64,000 bases of DNA from Candidatus Avisuccinivibrio pullicola (GTDB lineage: Bacteria > Pseudomonadota > Gammaproteobacteria > Enterobacterales > Succinivibrionaceae), in NCBI GenBank assembly GCA_018713485.1, contig DVOQ01000016.1, forward strand, positions 1-64,000. The letters are read 5' to 3'. Both the position numbers and the translations under genes were made by a program. Position 1 is the first letter of the stretch. Each line of letters begins with the position of its first letter. Below, in pieces: positions 51,780 through 60,677 of this stretch. The notes beneath the pieces were generated by a model that saw only the letters and a list, made by a program, of their open reading frames with translations, was not told the DNA's origin and searched no databases.

Positions 51780-52994
51780 GTGAAAAATCGCAGTTCCATC
51801 CGCACGGAGATCAATCTCTTTTACCGTAATAAAGTCAATGGATGGCTCACCTCGCATGTTAAGGAGAAAAAGGATCCTCCGGCGGATTTTCCCGTGTCTC
51901 TGTACTTAGGCGCCCCCACGCTGGACGAGGAAGTGAAAAAGAATAAGGATGCCTTCCTGCGTTTCTGCAAGGACTGGCAGGAGCCGCTGATAGCCGGTCA
52001 CGTCGATTTCCTCGAAAAGAGCTACGACGGGATCGGCACGGTACAGGTGCCCATTCATCTCGTTTTTGACAAGCCCTCGGAGGTCGCTACCTGGGCCGGT
52101 AATCTCGTTGAGTACAATTCCGCCGTGGAGCGCCTCGATGTCATCGCCAAGGAACTGCCTGAGCTCGTGGACAGCGCCCTGAGCGTCATTTCGAGTATCT
52201 CCAACCTCGAGGCGAGCGATTTCTACCGCTTCACTCTCGTGTGCAAGTGGCTTCTGGATAACCGCAAGAGCCACGCGCTCATCCGCTCCATCCCCGTGCG
52301 CGGCGTGGATACGCGCTGGTTTGAGATTAACCGGCATCTGCTCCTTGATTTCCTGCGCGAAAAGCTCGACTTAAATCCCGTGCGCAAGGATCTGCTGCAG
52401 TTAGGTCTCATCCCGCCGCCTTCCCTCGTGACGCTGCGTGTCCTTGATCATGTACTGCGCGGCCGCGCCGGAGGCATGAGCTATTTCTCCACCACCTGCG
52501 CCGATCTGGAGAAACTGAATCTCAAGCCCATCCGGGTCATCTTCATGGATAATGTGCCCACTGTGCTGTCCCTGCCTGACATGCCGGGGACGGTGATCAT
52601 CATCACTCCCGTCACGGGACTTGAGGAGATCTGCAAGGTCTCGTGGGTGGCTAACGCCCGCTGCCAGTACTTTGGCTCCATCGATCTCAATTCCTTTGCC
52701 AAGCTCCACAATCTGCGTCTCTTCCTGCCTAAGATCGAGTCCGTGCTTATGGATGAGGAGACCTTCTTTGCGCACCGCGATCTGTGGACTTATGATGACG
52801 TGGGCACCTTCAGCGGCTATTTAGGGGCCTTAAACGAGCGCGAGGCCTGGTTCTACCGTGCTCTCGTCGACGGCTCTTACGGTTTTGGTGTCAGACTCTC
52901 CCAGGAGCGGCTGCCCCTTGACTGCGTCTTCAAGGCCCTGGGTATCAAGGGCGATGATTTAGACGACGCAGAGCCCGAGCCCCTCGAGCCTTAA
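51780..52994 (+). CDS. Solitary JetD-family (DUF3322-DUF2220) protein
   Basis: 404 residues from GTG 51780 with AAGGAG at 51768-51773. Similar by eye to JetD, the nuclease subunit of the Wadjet plasmid-defence system: IPVRGVDTRWFEINRHLL (~171-188), the TOPRIM-like block IRVIFMDNVPTVLSLPDMPG (251-270), QYFGSIDLNSFAKL, SVLMDEETFFAHRDLW and LSQERLPLDCVF. JetD normally has E-N-E/K in the first TOPRIM motif and G-D-I-D in the second; here they are D257-N-V and G-S300-I-D302, so metal-dependent cleavage may be lost. JetA, JetB and JetC are absent on both sides. Neighbours are tadA and a periplasmic protein gene. It has its own promoter and terminator. Identification is by pattern memory and needs a profile search. 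Confidence 0.7.
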   Translation: MKNRSSIRTEINLFYRNKVNGWLTSHVKEKKDPPADFPVSLYLGAPTLDEEVKKNKDAFLRFCKDWQEPLIAGHVDFLEKSYDGIGTVQVPIHLVFDKPSEVATWAGNLVEYNSAVERLDVIAKELPELVDSALSVISSISNLEASDFYRFTLVCKWLLDNRKSHALIRSIPVRGVDTRWFEINRHLLLDFLREKLDLNPVRKDLLQLGLIPPPSLVTLRVLDHVLRGRAGGMSYFSTTCADLEKLNLKPIRVIFMDNVPTVLSLPDMPGTVIIITPVTGLEEICKVSWVANARCQYFGSIDLNSFAKLHNLRLFLPKIESVLMDEETFFAHRDLWTYDDVGTFSGYLGALNEREAWFYRALVDGSYGFGVRLSQERLPLDCVFKALGIKGDDLDDAEPEPLEP

Positions 52995-53004
52995 TCCGTC
53001 ATAT

Positions 53005-53038
53005 CCGCGGAGGCGATAATCCCCGCGGGCTCTTATTT
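53005..53038 (+). terminator. Terminator of the JetD-like gene
   Basis: CCGCGG-(12)-CCGCGG followed by GCTCTTATTTT, 10 bases after the stop. Confidence 0.65.
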
Positions 53039-53389
53039 TCACCAGGCCTGCCTGTAAGTCATTCCCGGGTAGTGCGGTGTGCCGGGAAAGTCCCCGGTAT
53101 GAAGGCGGTTAATTTTCCTTAAGTTTTAGGAGCCGGGGCCGACATCTAAGGTGCAGGCGGAAAACGTCTGCCCCGGTCCTTAAAAAGGACTTACGGAAGT
53201 TACCTGTTGGCCAGTGAGCCGTCAGGAGAGAAGGAGACCCGAAGCCCCGTGCTTCGGGAAATCCTCCCTGAAAGACTAATCCTCCCCCTTCCCTCTGTAA
53301 AATTCCTGTAGTCCCCGGATGCTTTGCAGGTATAATCAGATACGGTTATACATTACACAGGTACTTGTTCCCATAAAGAAGAGGTCCGT
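53039..53389. other. Structured gene-free interval
   Basis: No supported gene. Several stems are visible: CCGGGG ... CCCCGG enclosing GCAGGCG-GAAAA-CGTCTGC (~53131-53196), TCCTT-AAA-AAGGA just after, and CCCGAAGC-CCCGT-GCTTCGGG (53238-53258). These could form a leader RNA or small RNA for the downstream gene. No known riboswitch was recognised. Confidence 0.5.
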
Positions 53390-54049
53390 ATGTTAAGGCC
53401 CGCACTCCTGTTTCTTACCGCTGCGCTGTCCCTTGCCGGAAGCGGCAGCGCTCTTGCCAATCCCTTTACATCTCTCTGGAATTCCCTCTTCGGGGACGGT
53501 CAGGTAACGACCGTTAAGGAAGCGGTACTGCCGCAGTATTCTAAAACCGTGACCCTGGGGGACGCCCTTGAAAACTACTCCGACTGCGCCGGGGACACGG
53601 TTGTCTGGCAGAGCCTTGAAGCCAGGGGGCGCAATCTCGTGGAATTTAGCTGCAGGCTGACTAAGTCGCCATCGGTCATAGCCTCTAACCGGGCAAATCC
53701 CCTCATGCTGGGGCTTCTCAAAGCCTCTTCCTTCTTTACGGGCCGCAAGGCCCCGGAGCTTTCAAGCGAGGCCATGCAGGCTTATTTCAAGTTTGAGCGC
53801 ATTACGCTTGCGGTGCGCTTTGCCATGAGCAAGCTTGACGAGAGCGCCTTTGAGACGGACTCCGTCCTGCTTAACGTCAATTTCTCTGACGGGCAGCGCG
53901 GACAGATCCGCCTTGACGGTGATCCCTTAAGACGCGTGTACGCCGACACGCCCATGACCGATTTTGATAATGCCGAGGACTTTGCCTCCTTTCTGCAGGA
54001 TTTAGTGGAGATCCACGACGCTGATGTTTCCTCAGGAGACACCATCTAA
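53390..54049 (+). CDS. Exported protein of unknown function
   Basis: 219 residues. Signal peptide (LLFLTAALSLAGSGSALA). The mature part begins NPFTSLWNSLFGDGQV; two Cys (YSDCAG and EFSCRL) could pair. The C-terminal half is mixed alpha/beta (MQAYFKFERITLAVRFAMSK). No family recognised. The stop is directly followed in the same frame by the KDPG-aldolase fragment. Confidence 0.7.
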   Translation: MLRPALLFLTAALSLAGSGSALANPFTSLWNSLFGDGQVTTVKEAVLPQYSKTVTLGDALENYSDCAGDTVVWQSLEARGRNLVEFSCRLTKSPSVIASNRANPLMLGLLKASSFFTGRKAPELSSEAMQAYFKFERITLAVRFAMSKLDESAFETDSVLLNVNFSDGQRGQIRLDGDPLRRVYADTPMTDFDNAEDFASFLQDLVEIHDADVSSGDTI

Positions 54050-54385
54050 GCTCTGTACTTTCCTTTAGTCTCTCTCTCTTACGGAAACACGCTCCTTGAG
54101 GCGGTAAAGGAGGTGCACGCAGGCGGTATGCGTCTTCTGGAGATCACCTTTGATCAGGCCTCTCCCACGGCGCTTAAGGATACGGCCGACTTCATTGCCC
54201 TCGTGAAGTCAGCTCTCGGCGACAGTATGTGCGTGGAAGCCGGTACCGTCATGACTGTGGATCAGGCCCGTGCCGCAAAGGACGCCGGTGCCGATTTTGC
54301 GTTAGCCCCCAGTACCGATGTCAGGGTGATCCAAGAGATGAAAAAGCTGGGACTTATCGGAAACTGGCCGGTCTTGAGTCCCTGA
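54050..54385 (+). pseudogene. KDPG/KHG aldolase fragment
   Basis: About 110 codons without a normal start. Homology begins near YGNTLLEAVKEVHAGGMRLL and EITFDQASPTA, continues through the Schiff-base domain entry (VEAGTVMTVDQARAAKDAGA, APSTDVRVIQEMKKLGL), and stops at NWPVLSP where the family continues with PGCMTPTE and the catalytic Lys. Both ends are missing; full enzymes are ~205-215 residues. It once split 2-keto-3-deoxy-6-phosphogluconate or a relative to pyruvate plus an aldehyde. Confidence 0.8.
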
Positions 54386-54531
54386 CGCCAGACGGGGATG
54401 AGTGCTTCCTGAAGGGGATCCTGCCCCTTGCAGGAAACCTTTAGATGACGCGGGGCTCCGTCACGGGGCCCCGTCCTCCTGTTCCTGAAGTTAATCTCTC
54501 TCCTCTTTTTCCCGTTGGGGCGTGGCACACC

Positions 54532-55653
54532 TTAAAGCAGGGCGCGGTACACGGAGGCGATCTCCGCTGGGGTCAGGGTCACGTAACCGTTGGCAATAAG
54601 CAGATTCTGGCGGGTTAAGACCATGTCGGTGAAGGAAAGGATCTGCTCTTCGGTCATGCCGTAGGAAGAGAGTCTGCGGCGGGGCAGGAGGGCCTGACAG
54701 TAACCGTCGAGCTCGTCAAAGGCCTGCTCCTCGCTTCCCTGCATGGCGGAGGCGAGGACGCGCTTCACTTCCTTCAGGGGCCCGTCGGGGGCCTTCTTTT
54801 CGTAAAGGCGCAGTACTTCGCGGCAGACCAGGTAATTGGCCTCGCCGTGGGGGATGCGCAGACGGACGGATAAGGGATAGGAAAGAGCGTGGATGGCGGC
54901 ACAGCCTGCGTTGGCGTAACCTATCCCTCCCATGGTGCCGGCCATCTGAATGTCAGTAAGGGCGCCGTGCAGAGCGCTGATGCCGTCGCGGGCTATGCCC
55001 ATGAAGGCGCGGATGAGAACGCGCATGGCCTCAAGGGAGACGGTACGTGACAGGGGCGTGGACAGGGGAGAGAGATAGGACTCAAGGGCGTGAGTGAAGG
55101 CGTCTAACATGCTCGCGGCAAAGGGGGAGAAAGGCATATTTTCTAAAAGCGCGGGGCAGAGCAGGGCGCTGTCGGCATAGAGCAGATCATGCATGAGGAT
55201 AAGCTGCTGACCTAGATCCTCGATGTAGAGAGCCACGTAGGGGGTGACCTCGGAACCGGTACCGGGCGTAGTGGGCACTAGGATAAGCTCTCGGGACTTG
55301 CGCAGGAGATCCGGATTTTCAAAGAGATTTTTAACCGGCAGGGGACGCTCTAAAACGAGCAGTTTGGCCAGATCCAGCACCGCCCCTCCGCCCATGCCGA
55401 TGACACGGTCATAGGCCGTTCCGGCGTCGTCCACGGCCTGGAGCAGCGTTTTGTCGGTATTCGGTCCCTTGCCGTAGCGATCGCGGATGAGAATGCGGCA
55501 GGCGGCCGCCTCTTTGGAGAGGTAGTTCTGATAGACGCGCTCTTCGGTGACGATGAGATCGCGCGGGCCTAATTTTAAGGTGTCTAAAAGCAGGTTCACC
55601 GTCGGGCATTGCGCGACGGTGACGGGGGCGCAGAAAGCGTGACTTACGGACAT
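54532..55653 (-). CDS. 4hbD: 4-hydroxybutyrate dehydrogenase (iron-type alcohol dehydrogenase)
   Basis: 373 residues, matching the clostridial 4-hydroxybutyrate dehydrogenases (~371). NAD-binding motif GMGGGAVLDLAKLL, VPTTPGTGSEVTPYV, metal-site segments SMLDAFTHALESYLSP, CAAIHALSYPLSVRLRIPHGEANYL, and a C-terminus RLSSYGMTEEQILSFTDMV like the clostridial enzyme. It interconverts 4-hydroxybutyrate and succinic semialdehyde, so it links to succinate or GABA fermentation. AAGGAGG lies before the ATG. No partner gene (CoA transferase, succinic semialdehyde dehydrogenase) is in the window. Other iron-ADHs are the alternative. Confidence 0.85.
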   Translation of the reverse strand: MSVSHAFCAPVTVAQCPTVNLLLDTLKLGPRDLIVTEERVYQNYLSKEAAACRILIRDRYGKGPNTDKTLLQAVDDAGTAYDRVIGMGGGAVLDLAKLLVLERPLPVKNLFENPDLLRKSRELILVPTTPGTGSEVTPYVALYIEDLGQQLILMHDLLYADSALLCPALLENMPFSPFAASMLDAFTHALESYLSPLSTPLSRTVSLEAMRVLIRAFMGIARDGISALHGALTDIQMAGTMGGIGYANAGCAAIHALSYPLSVRLRIPHGEANYLVCREVLRLYEKKAPDGPLKEVKRVLASAMQGSEEQAFDELDGYCQALLPRRRLSSYGMTEEQILSFTDMVLTRQNLLIANGYVTLTPAEIASVYRALL

Positions 55654-55800
55654 GGGACCCTCCTTAAGGACAACGGCTGAGCTTTTCCCCCAAGATATAG
55701 CAAAAATTACAGACGGTGTGAGAGGCGCGGCAAAAGATTTGATTATGAAGATAATTTTTCTTGATAGAGTTCACAAAACGGGGGAGAGCGGGGGCTTTTT

Positions 55801-55808
55801 GCTATAAT
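55801..55808 (+). promoter_or_regulatory. Extended -10 promoter of rlmKL-uup
   Basis: TGCTATAAT (55800-55808), extended -10, 29 bases before the ATG; no clear -35. Confidence 0.65.
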
Positions 55809-55837
55809 GGCGCGAAATTTTAAGGAAGTGCCTGCCC

Positions 55838-58699
55838 ATGCTCAATTTCTTTGCCACCTGCCCCAAGGGGCTTGAAAATCTTCTCTTTAACGAATTAAAG
55901 GCCCTGGATCTCCCCGAGGTGCACGAGACCGTGGCCGGTGTGTCCTTTAAGGGTACCTTTGAGGCGGCGCTGCGCGTCTGTCTTTGTTCGCGCTTTGCTT
56001 CCCGCGTCATTCTCATTCTCTCGGTGTTTCACTGCGAGGACGATACCGATCTCTATATGGGAGCGGCGGGAGTTGCCTGGGAGGATTATTTCAACTCCGG
56101 GGTGACCATGTCCGTGGAGTTCGTGGGCGTCAATAAACAGTTGCGCAATACCCTTTACAGCGCGCAGAAGGTCAAGGACGGCGTCTGTGACCGTCTCCTG
56201 AAGGCCTTCGCCTACCGCCCGCGCGTGGAGCGCAAACAGCCTGAGGTGCGGGTATACGGCTATCTGCATGAGGATGAGGCGCGCCTGGGAATCGATCTCT
56301 CGGGGGAGGCGCTCTTAAAGCGCGAGTTTCACCGTAGGACCGGCATGGCCCCCCTTAAGGAAAATCTGGCCGCGGCGATGGTGGTCCGCTCGGGATACAG
56401 CGGGGAGAACTTCCTTGATCCCATGTGCGGCTCGGGCACGCTCTTAATCGAGGCGGCGCTCATCGCGACCGATACGGCCCCGGGGCTTCGGCGCCATCAC
56501 TTCGGCTTTCTTAAATTAAAGCTCTTTGATAAGGCGGTCTTTGAGGCCCTGGTGGAGGAATTAAAGGAGCGCTCGGCGCGGGGGATCGCGGCCTTTAAGG
56601 AAAAAGGCTATAAATTAGTGGGTTTTGACAGTGATCCCGCCAGCATAAGGCGCGCCACCGAAAACGTGCGCCACGCAGGTCTTGAGGAGGTGATCGCCTT
56701 TGAACACCGTCCCTTAAACGAGCTTGTCAATCCTTTCGCTGAAAGCCCCGGCAGGGTAACGGTGGTGACCAATCCCCCCTATGGCGAGCGCATGGGCAAT
56801 TTCCACGAGCTCATCGGCCTTTACACGCAGTTAGGACAAAAGGTGCGCACTCTGTTTAAGGGAGCGACCCTCGCGGTGATCTCCTCCTCTCAGGATCTGC
56901 TCTCCTGCCTGAGACTTAGCTATGAGAAGTCCTATAAGCTCTTTAACGGCGCGCTGCCCTGTCAGCTGCGCGTCTATGACATCCGCGACTCCGGGGAGAG
57001 TCAGGAGGAGGCGATTGCGCCTGACTTTGCCAACCGTCTCTTAAAGAACCTGAAGGTGCGCGACAAGTGGGCAGAGCGCGAGGGCTATGAGGCTTACCGC
57101 GTCTATGACGCCGATCTGCCTGACTATCAGGCTGCCATTGACCGCTACGGTCCTTACGTGGTGATTCAGGCCTACGCCGCACCTGAAAGCGTCCCGGAGC
57201 ATGTGGCCAGACAGCGCAGCATGGATCTCATCGCCGCCACCCTCGAGGTGATGGAAAAGCCAGGTTCCGAAATCGTGATTAAGGAACGCGCCCGTAAGAG
57301 CGGTACCTTACAGTATGAGAAGACGGATGAGGACAAGAGTCTGCACCGTACCCTGACCGTGCGCGAGGGAAGGGCACGCTTTGAGGTCAATATTGACGAT
57401 TATTTAGATACGGGCCTCTTCCTTGACTCACGTCCCATCAGGGAGCTCATCTTTAAGAAGGCGGAGGGAAAGAGCTTTTTAAATCTCTTTGCCTATACCG
57501 CCACCGCCTCGGTGATGGCGGCCTTAGGCGGTGCCTCACGCACGGTGAGTGTGGACATGAGCCGCACCTACCTCGACTGGGGCATGCGCAATTTCCGTTT
57601 AAACGAGATCGCTTTAAAGCAGCATGCCTTTATTCAGGCCGACTGCCTGGCGTGGCTCTCTCAGGAGCAGGGGGAGAGCTTTGATCTCATCTACGTCGAT
57701 CCGCCGACCTTCTCCAATTCCAAGCGCATGGAGAAAAGCTTTGAGGTGGGGCGCGATCAGGTGGCGCTGCTGTCCAATCTGACCCGCCATTTAAAGGACG
57801 GCGGCGAGATCATCTTCTGTACCAACAAGCGCCGCTTTAAGCTCGACAGTGAGGCTTTAAAGGACTATGGCCTGACGGCAGAGGATGTAAGCGAAAAAAC
57901 CATTCCCGAGGATTTTAAGCGCGATCCCGACATTCACTCCTGCTTTATCCTGACCTTTGACAGGAGCGCCTGCGTTAAGGAACCCGCCCCCATCGTGACT
58001 GCGAGGGCCACGCCGCGCTGGTCAGGCCGCCTTAACCCGGAGAACGCCTTTACACGGGTGGAGAAAAAGCCCCGCGGCACGTATGCCTACCGTAATCAGG
58101 GCACGGTGTCAGAAGGTGAGACCTGGTACCGTGATTCCTACCGCCGCCGTCGCACGGCAGGTGAGCAGGGCACTCCGGAGCCACGAAAGTCCCCCTTTGA
58201 GGCGGCAGGGCGCGTACAGGGGGAGAGCTCTCAGGGGCGCGGGCGGATCTGGGGACAGACGGGGGAGTCTTTCCACAGCGCGGTGAAAAGCAAGGCGGAT
58301 ATCCCATCTCAGGACAGAACATGGGGCGGTGAGGAGCGCGATTACGCAGCGCCCGTGGAGCGTCGTCCCCGCCGCTCTCAGGAGGAGATCCGCAATGTCC
58401 GTCCCTATAAGGCCGGTGAGGCCCGCGGCCGCGACGCGTTGCCCGAGGGCGTGGTCTTAGGGGAGTTAGGGCGTCCCGTAAGCCGCCCCGGGCGCAAAGG
58501 CGAGGGCTTTAAAGGCCGTAACCGTGACGGAGCCCCTTATGGCGGGAACCGTGGCTTCCGGGACGAAGGGGATTTCTCTGACGGAGAACGGAGGACGCGT
58601 CAGGGACGTCCTTTTAAGGAGAAGCGCGCTAAGGACGGAGAGGAGACGGGAAAACGTAAACCCCGCGTCTGGGGGCCTGACGGGGTGAAGGACTTATGA
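55838..58699 (+). CDS. rlmL: Bifunctional 23S rRNA methyltransferase RlmKL with long basic tail
   Basis: 953 residues; E. coli RlmKL has 702. THUMP domain ~45-155, first methyltransferase (m2G2445) with TNPPYGERMG near 312, second methyltransferase (m7G2069) with YVDPPTFSNSKRM near 620. From about 710 to the end is a ~240-residue Arg/Gly/Glu-rich low-complexity tail (e.g. SYRRRRTAGEQG, KGRNRDGAPYGGNRGF) absent from E. coli; it may bind RNA. It overlaps uup by 4 bases (ATGA). Confidence 0.93.
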   Translation: MLNFFATCPKGLENLLFNELKALDLPEVHETVAGVSFKGTFEAALRVCLCSRFASRVILILSVFHCEDDTDLYMGAAGVAWEDYFNSGVTMSVEFVGVNKQLRNTLYSAQKVKDGVCDRLLKAFAYRPRVERKQPEVRVYGYLHEDEARLGIDLSGEALLKREFHRRTGMAPLKENLAAAMVVRSGYSGENFLDPMCGSGTLLIEAALIATDTAPGLRRHHFGFLKLKLFDKAVFEALVEELKERSARGIAAFKEKGYKLVGFDSDPASIRRATENVRHAGLEEVIAFEHRPLNELVNPFAESPGRVTVVTNPPYGERMGNFHELIGLYTQLGQKVRTLFKGATLAVISSSQDLLSCLRLSYEKSYKLFNGALPCQLRVYDIRDSGESQEEAIAPDFANRLLKNLKVRDKWAEREGYEAYRVYDADLPDYQAAIDRYGPYVVIQAYAAPESVPEHVARQRSMDLIAATLEVMEKPGSEIVIKERARKSGTLQYEKTDEDKSLHRTLTVREGRARFEVNIDDYLDTGLFLDSRPIRELIFKKAEGKSFLNLFAYTATASVMAALGGASRTVSVDMSRTYLDWGMRNFRLNEIALKQHAFIQADCLAWLSQEQGESFDLIYVDPPTFSNSKRMEKSFEVGRDQVALLSNLTRHLKDGGEIIFCTNKRRFKLDSEALKDYGLTAEDVSEKTIPEDFKRDPDIHSCFILTFDRSACVKEPAPIVTARATPRWSGRLNPENAFTRVEKKPRGTYAYRNQGTVSEGETWYRDSYRRRRTAGEQGTPEPRKSPFEAAGRVQGESSQGRGRIWGQTGESFHSAVKSKADIPSQDRTWGGEERDYAAPVERRPRRSQEEIRNVRPYKAGEARGRDALPEGVVLGELGRPVSRPGRKGEGFKGRNRDGAPYGGNRGFRDEGDFSDGERRTRQGRPFKEKRAKDGEETGKRKPRVWGPDGVKDL

Positions 58700-60645
58700 G
58701 TCTTATTACTCTCTTAGAGGCCTCATTGCGCTATGGCGATGAGCCCCTGCTCGAGAAGGCCGATTTTGCACTGGAAGAGGGACAGCGGATCTGTCTTTTA
58801 GGCCGCAACGGCGTAGGTAAGTCCACGCTCCTTAAGGTTCTGTCAGGTGAAACTGAACTTGACTCAGGACGCATCACGCGCCGTCAGGATCTAAGGGTGG
58901 TGCGCCTTGAGCAGGATCCGCCCCTTGATGCGGAGGGCACTGCCCTGTCCATGGCCGTCTCCCGGATCCCCCTGGTCGGTGAGGCGCTCTCCCAATACAC
59001 ATTAAGTACCGATGCTGCGGAGAAGGCTGCTTTAGCTTCCGTCATTGAAAGTCACGACGGATGGAGCGCGGAAAAGCGCGTGCGCAAGACGCTCTCGCAG
59101 ATGTCCATCGATCCCGGCACGCCCCTGAAGTCTCTTTCAGGTGGCTGGCGGCGCAAAGTGGCCCTCGCGCGCGCCTTAAGCTGCGAGCCTGAGGTGCTGC
59201 TTTTAGATGAACCCACCAATCACCTCGATATCGCGACCATCGCGTGGCTTGAGGACTTCATTCATGCCTTTAAGGGCACGCTGGTCTTCGTAAGTCACGA
59301 CCGTACCTTCGCCGATGACTGCGCCACGGTGATCGTGGAGCTGGACCGCGGTAAGCTTTACAGCTATGAGGGATCCTTTGATCACTATCTTAAAATGCGC
59401 GATGAACGCCTGCGCATGGAGACCCTGGAGCGGCGCGAATTTGACCGCGTGCTCTCGGAAGAGGAAGCGTGGATCCGCCGCGGCGTCAAGGCCCGTCTGG
59501 CCCGCAATGAGGGGCGGGTGCGCAATCTTGAGGAAATGCGCCGGCAGCGCCGCGAAAGACGCGACCGGGCCGGCAGGGTCATCATGCAGATCTCCGAGGC
59601 CGACAGGCCGGGCAACCTCATCTACGATATCCGTGACATTTCCCTGTCCTTCGGGGAGAAGACGGTGCTCCGGCCCTTTTCGGCCACGGTGATGCGCGGG
59701 GACAGGATCGGGATCGTGGGACCGAACGGCGCCGGCAAGACCTCGCTTATCCGCATGCTCCTCGGGGAGCTTAAGCCCTCGCATGGCTACATTCAGCGCG
59801 GCGTGGGCCTTGAGGTGCAGTACTTTGATCAGTATCACGAGCATTTAGAGCTCAATAAGCCGGTGGTGGACAATGTCGCCGAGGGGCGCCGTGACGTCAT
59901 CATCAACGGCAAGACCACCCACGTGCTCTTCTATTTAAAGGATTTCCTCTTCACGGCGCGCAGGGCCCGCTCGCCCGTCTCGGTGCTCTCCGGCGGCGAG
60001 AAGAACCGCCTTATGCTCGCCCGTCTCTTTGCACGTCCCTGCAATGTGCTCATTATGGACGAGCCCACCAACGATCTCGATCTGGAGACCCTGGAGCTTC
60101 TTGAGGAGCTCATCTCCACCTTCAGAGGCACGGTGCTGGTGATTTCCCATGACCGGCGCTTTATCGATAAGGTTGCCACCGAGACGTGGGTTTTTGACGG
60201 TCAGGGGAATATCGAGACCATTGTCGGCGGCTGGAGCGACGTGCAGCGCTATTATGCGCGCGTCGGCCGCGCCCCGGACGGATCGGTGGCAGCGCCTGCC
60301 GGTGAGGCGGATAAGGACAGCGTGCTTAAGGCCCATCAGGAGCGCAAGAAGGAAAACCGTGCCAGGGATCCCCGAAAACAGGGGCTTACTTACTCCGAGG
60401 CCCATGAACTTAAGGGCCTGCCTGCGAAACTTGAAGCGCTGGAAGGAAAAATGGCGGAATCTGACGCCGAGGTGGCTCAGCCTTCCTTCTATCAGCAGGA
60501 CGGGGAAAAGGTTAAGGAGCGTTTAGCCGCCCGTGAGTCCTTAGAGAAGGAAATCACGGAGCTGTATGCCCGCTGGGAGTTTTTAGAAGAGAAAAAAGCG
60601 AAGGCGGAGGCGCTTTTAAAAGCGGCTCAGAGCTCTGCGGATTAG
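58696..60645 (+). CDS. uup: ABC-F ATPase Uup
   Basis: 649 residues, E. coli Uup is 635. Two ATPase domains: Walker A GRNGVGKSTLL and GPNGAGKTSLI, signatures LSGGWRRKVALARAL and LSGGEKNRLMLARLF, Walker B LLLDEPTNHLD and LIMDEPTNDLD. C-terminal coiled-coil domain (~560-649), which in Uup binds DNA. Cytoplasmic ribosome-linked factor that also affects precise excision of transposons. Conserved order rlmL-uup. Confidence 0.95.
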   Translation: MSLITLLEASLRYGDEPLLEKADFALEEGQRICLLGRNGVGKSTLLKVLSGETELDSGRITRRQDLRVVRLEQDPPLDAEGTALSMAVSRIPLVGEALSQYTLSTDAAEKAALASVIESHDGWSAEKRVRKTLSQMSIDPGTPLKSLSGGWRRKVALARALSCEPEVLLLDEPTNHLDIATIAWLEDFIHAFKGTLVFVSHDRTFADDCATVIVELDRGKLYSYEGSFDHYLKMRDERLRMETLERREFDRVLSEEEAWIRRGVKARLARNEGRVRNLEEMRRQRRERRDRAGRVIMQISEADRPGNLIYDIRDISLSFGEKTVLRPFSATVMRGDRIGIVGPNGAGKTSLIRMLLGELKPSHGYIQRGVGLEVQYFDQYHEHLELNKPVVDNVAEGRRDVIINGKTTHVLFYLKDFLFTARRARSPVSVLSGGEKNRLMLARLFARPCNVLIMDEPTNDLDLETLELLEELISTFRGTVLVISHDRRFIDKVATETWVFDGQGNIETIVGGWSDVQRYYARVGRAPDGSVAAPAGEADKDSVLKAHQERKKENRARDPRKQGLTYSEAHELKGLPAKLEALEGKMAESDAEVAQPSFYQQDGEKVKERLAARESLEKEITELYARWEFLEEKKAKAEALLKAAQSSAD

Positions 60646-60677
60646 CCTCGCTTAAATTGTGAGTAAAGAGAGTTACG

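Noticed and set aside
53090-53260. Possible cobalamin riboswitch (GCCAGTGAG and GGAGACC fragments)
   Set aside because: The order and spacing of the conserved blocks do not fit the B12 element, and the downstream gene has no cobalamin link.
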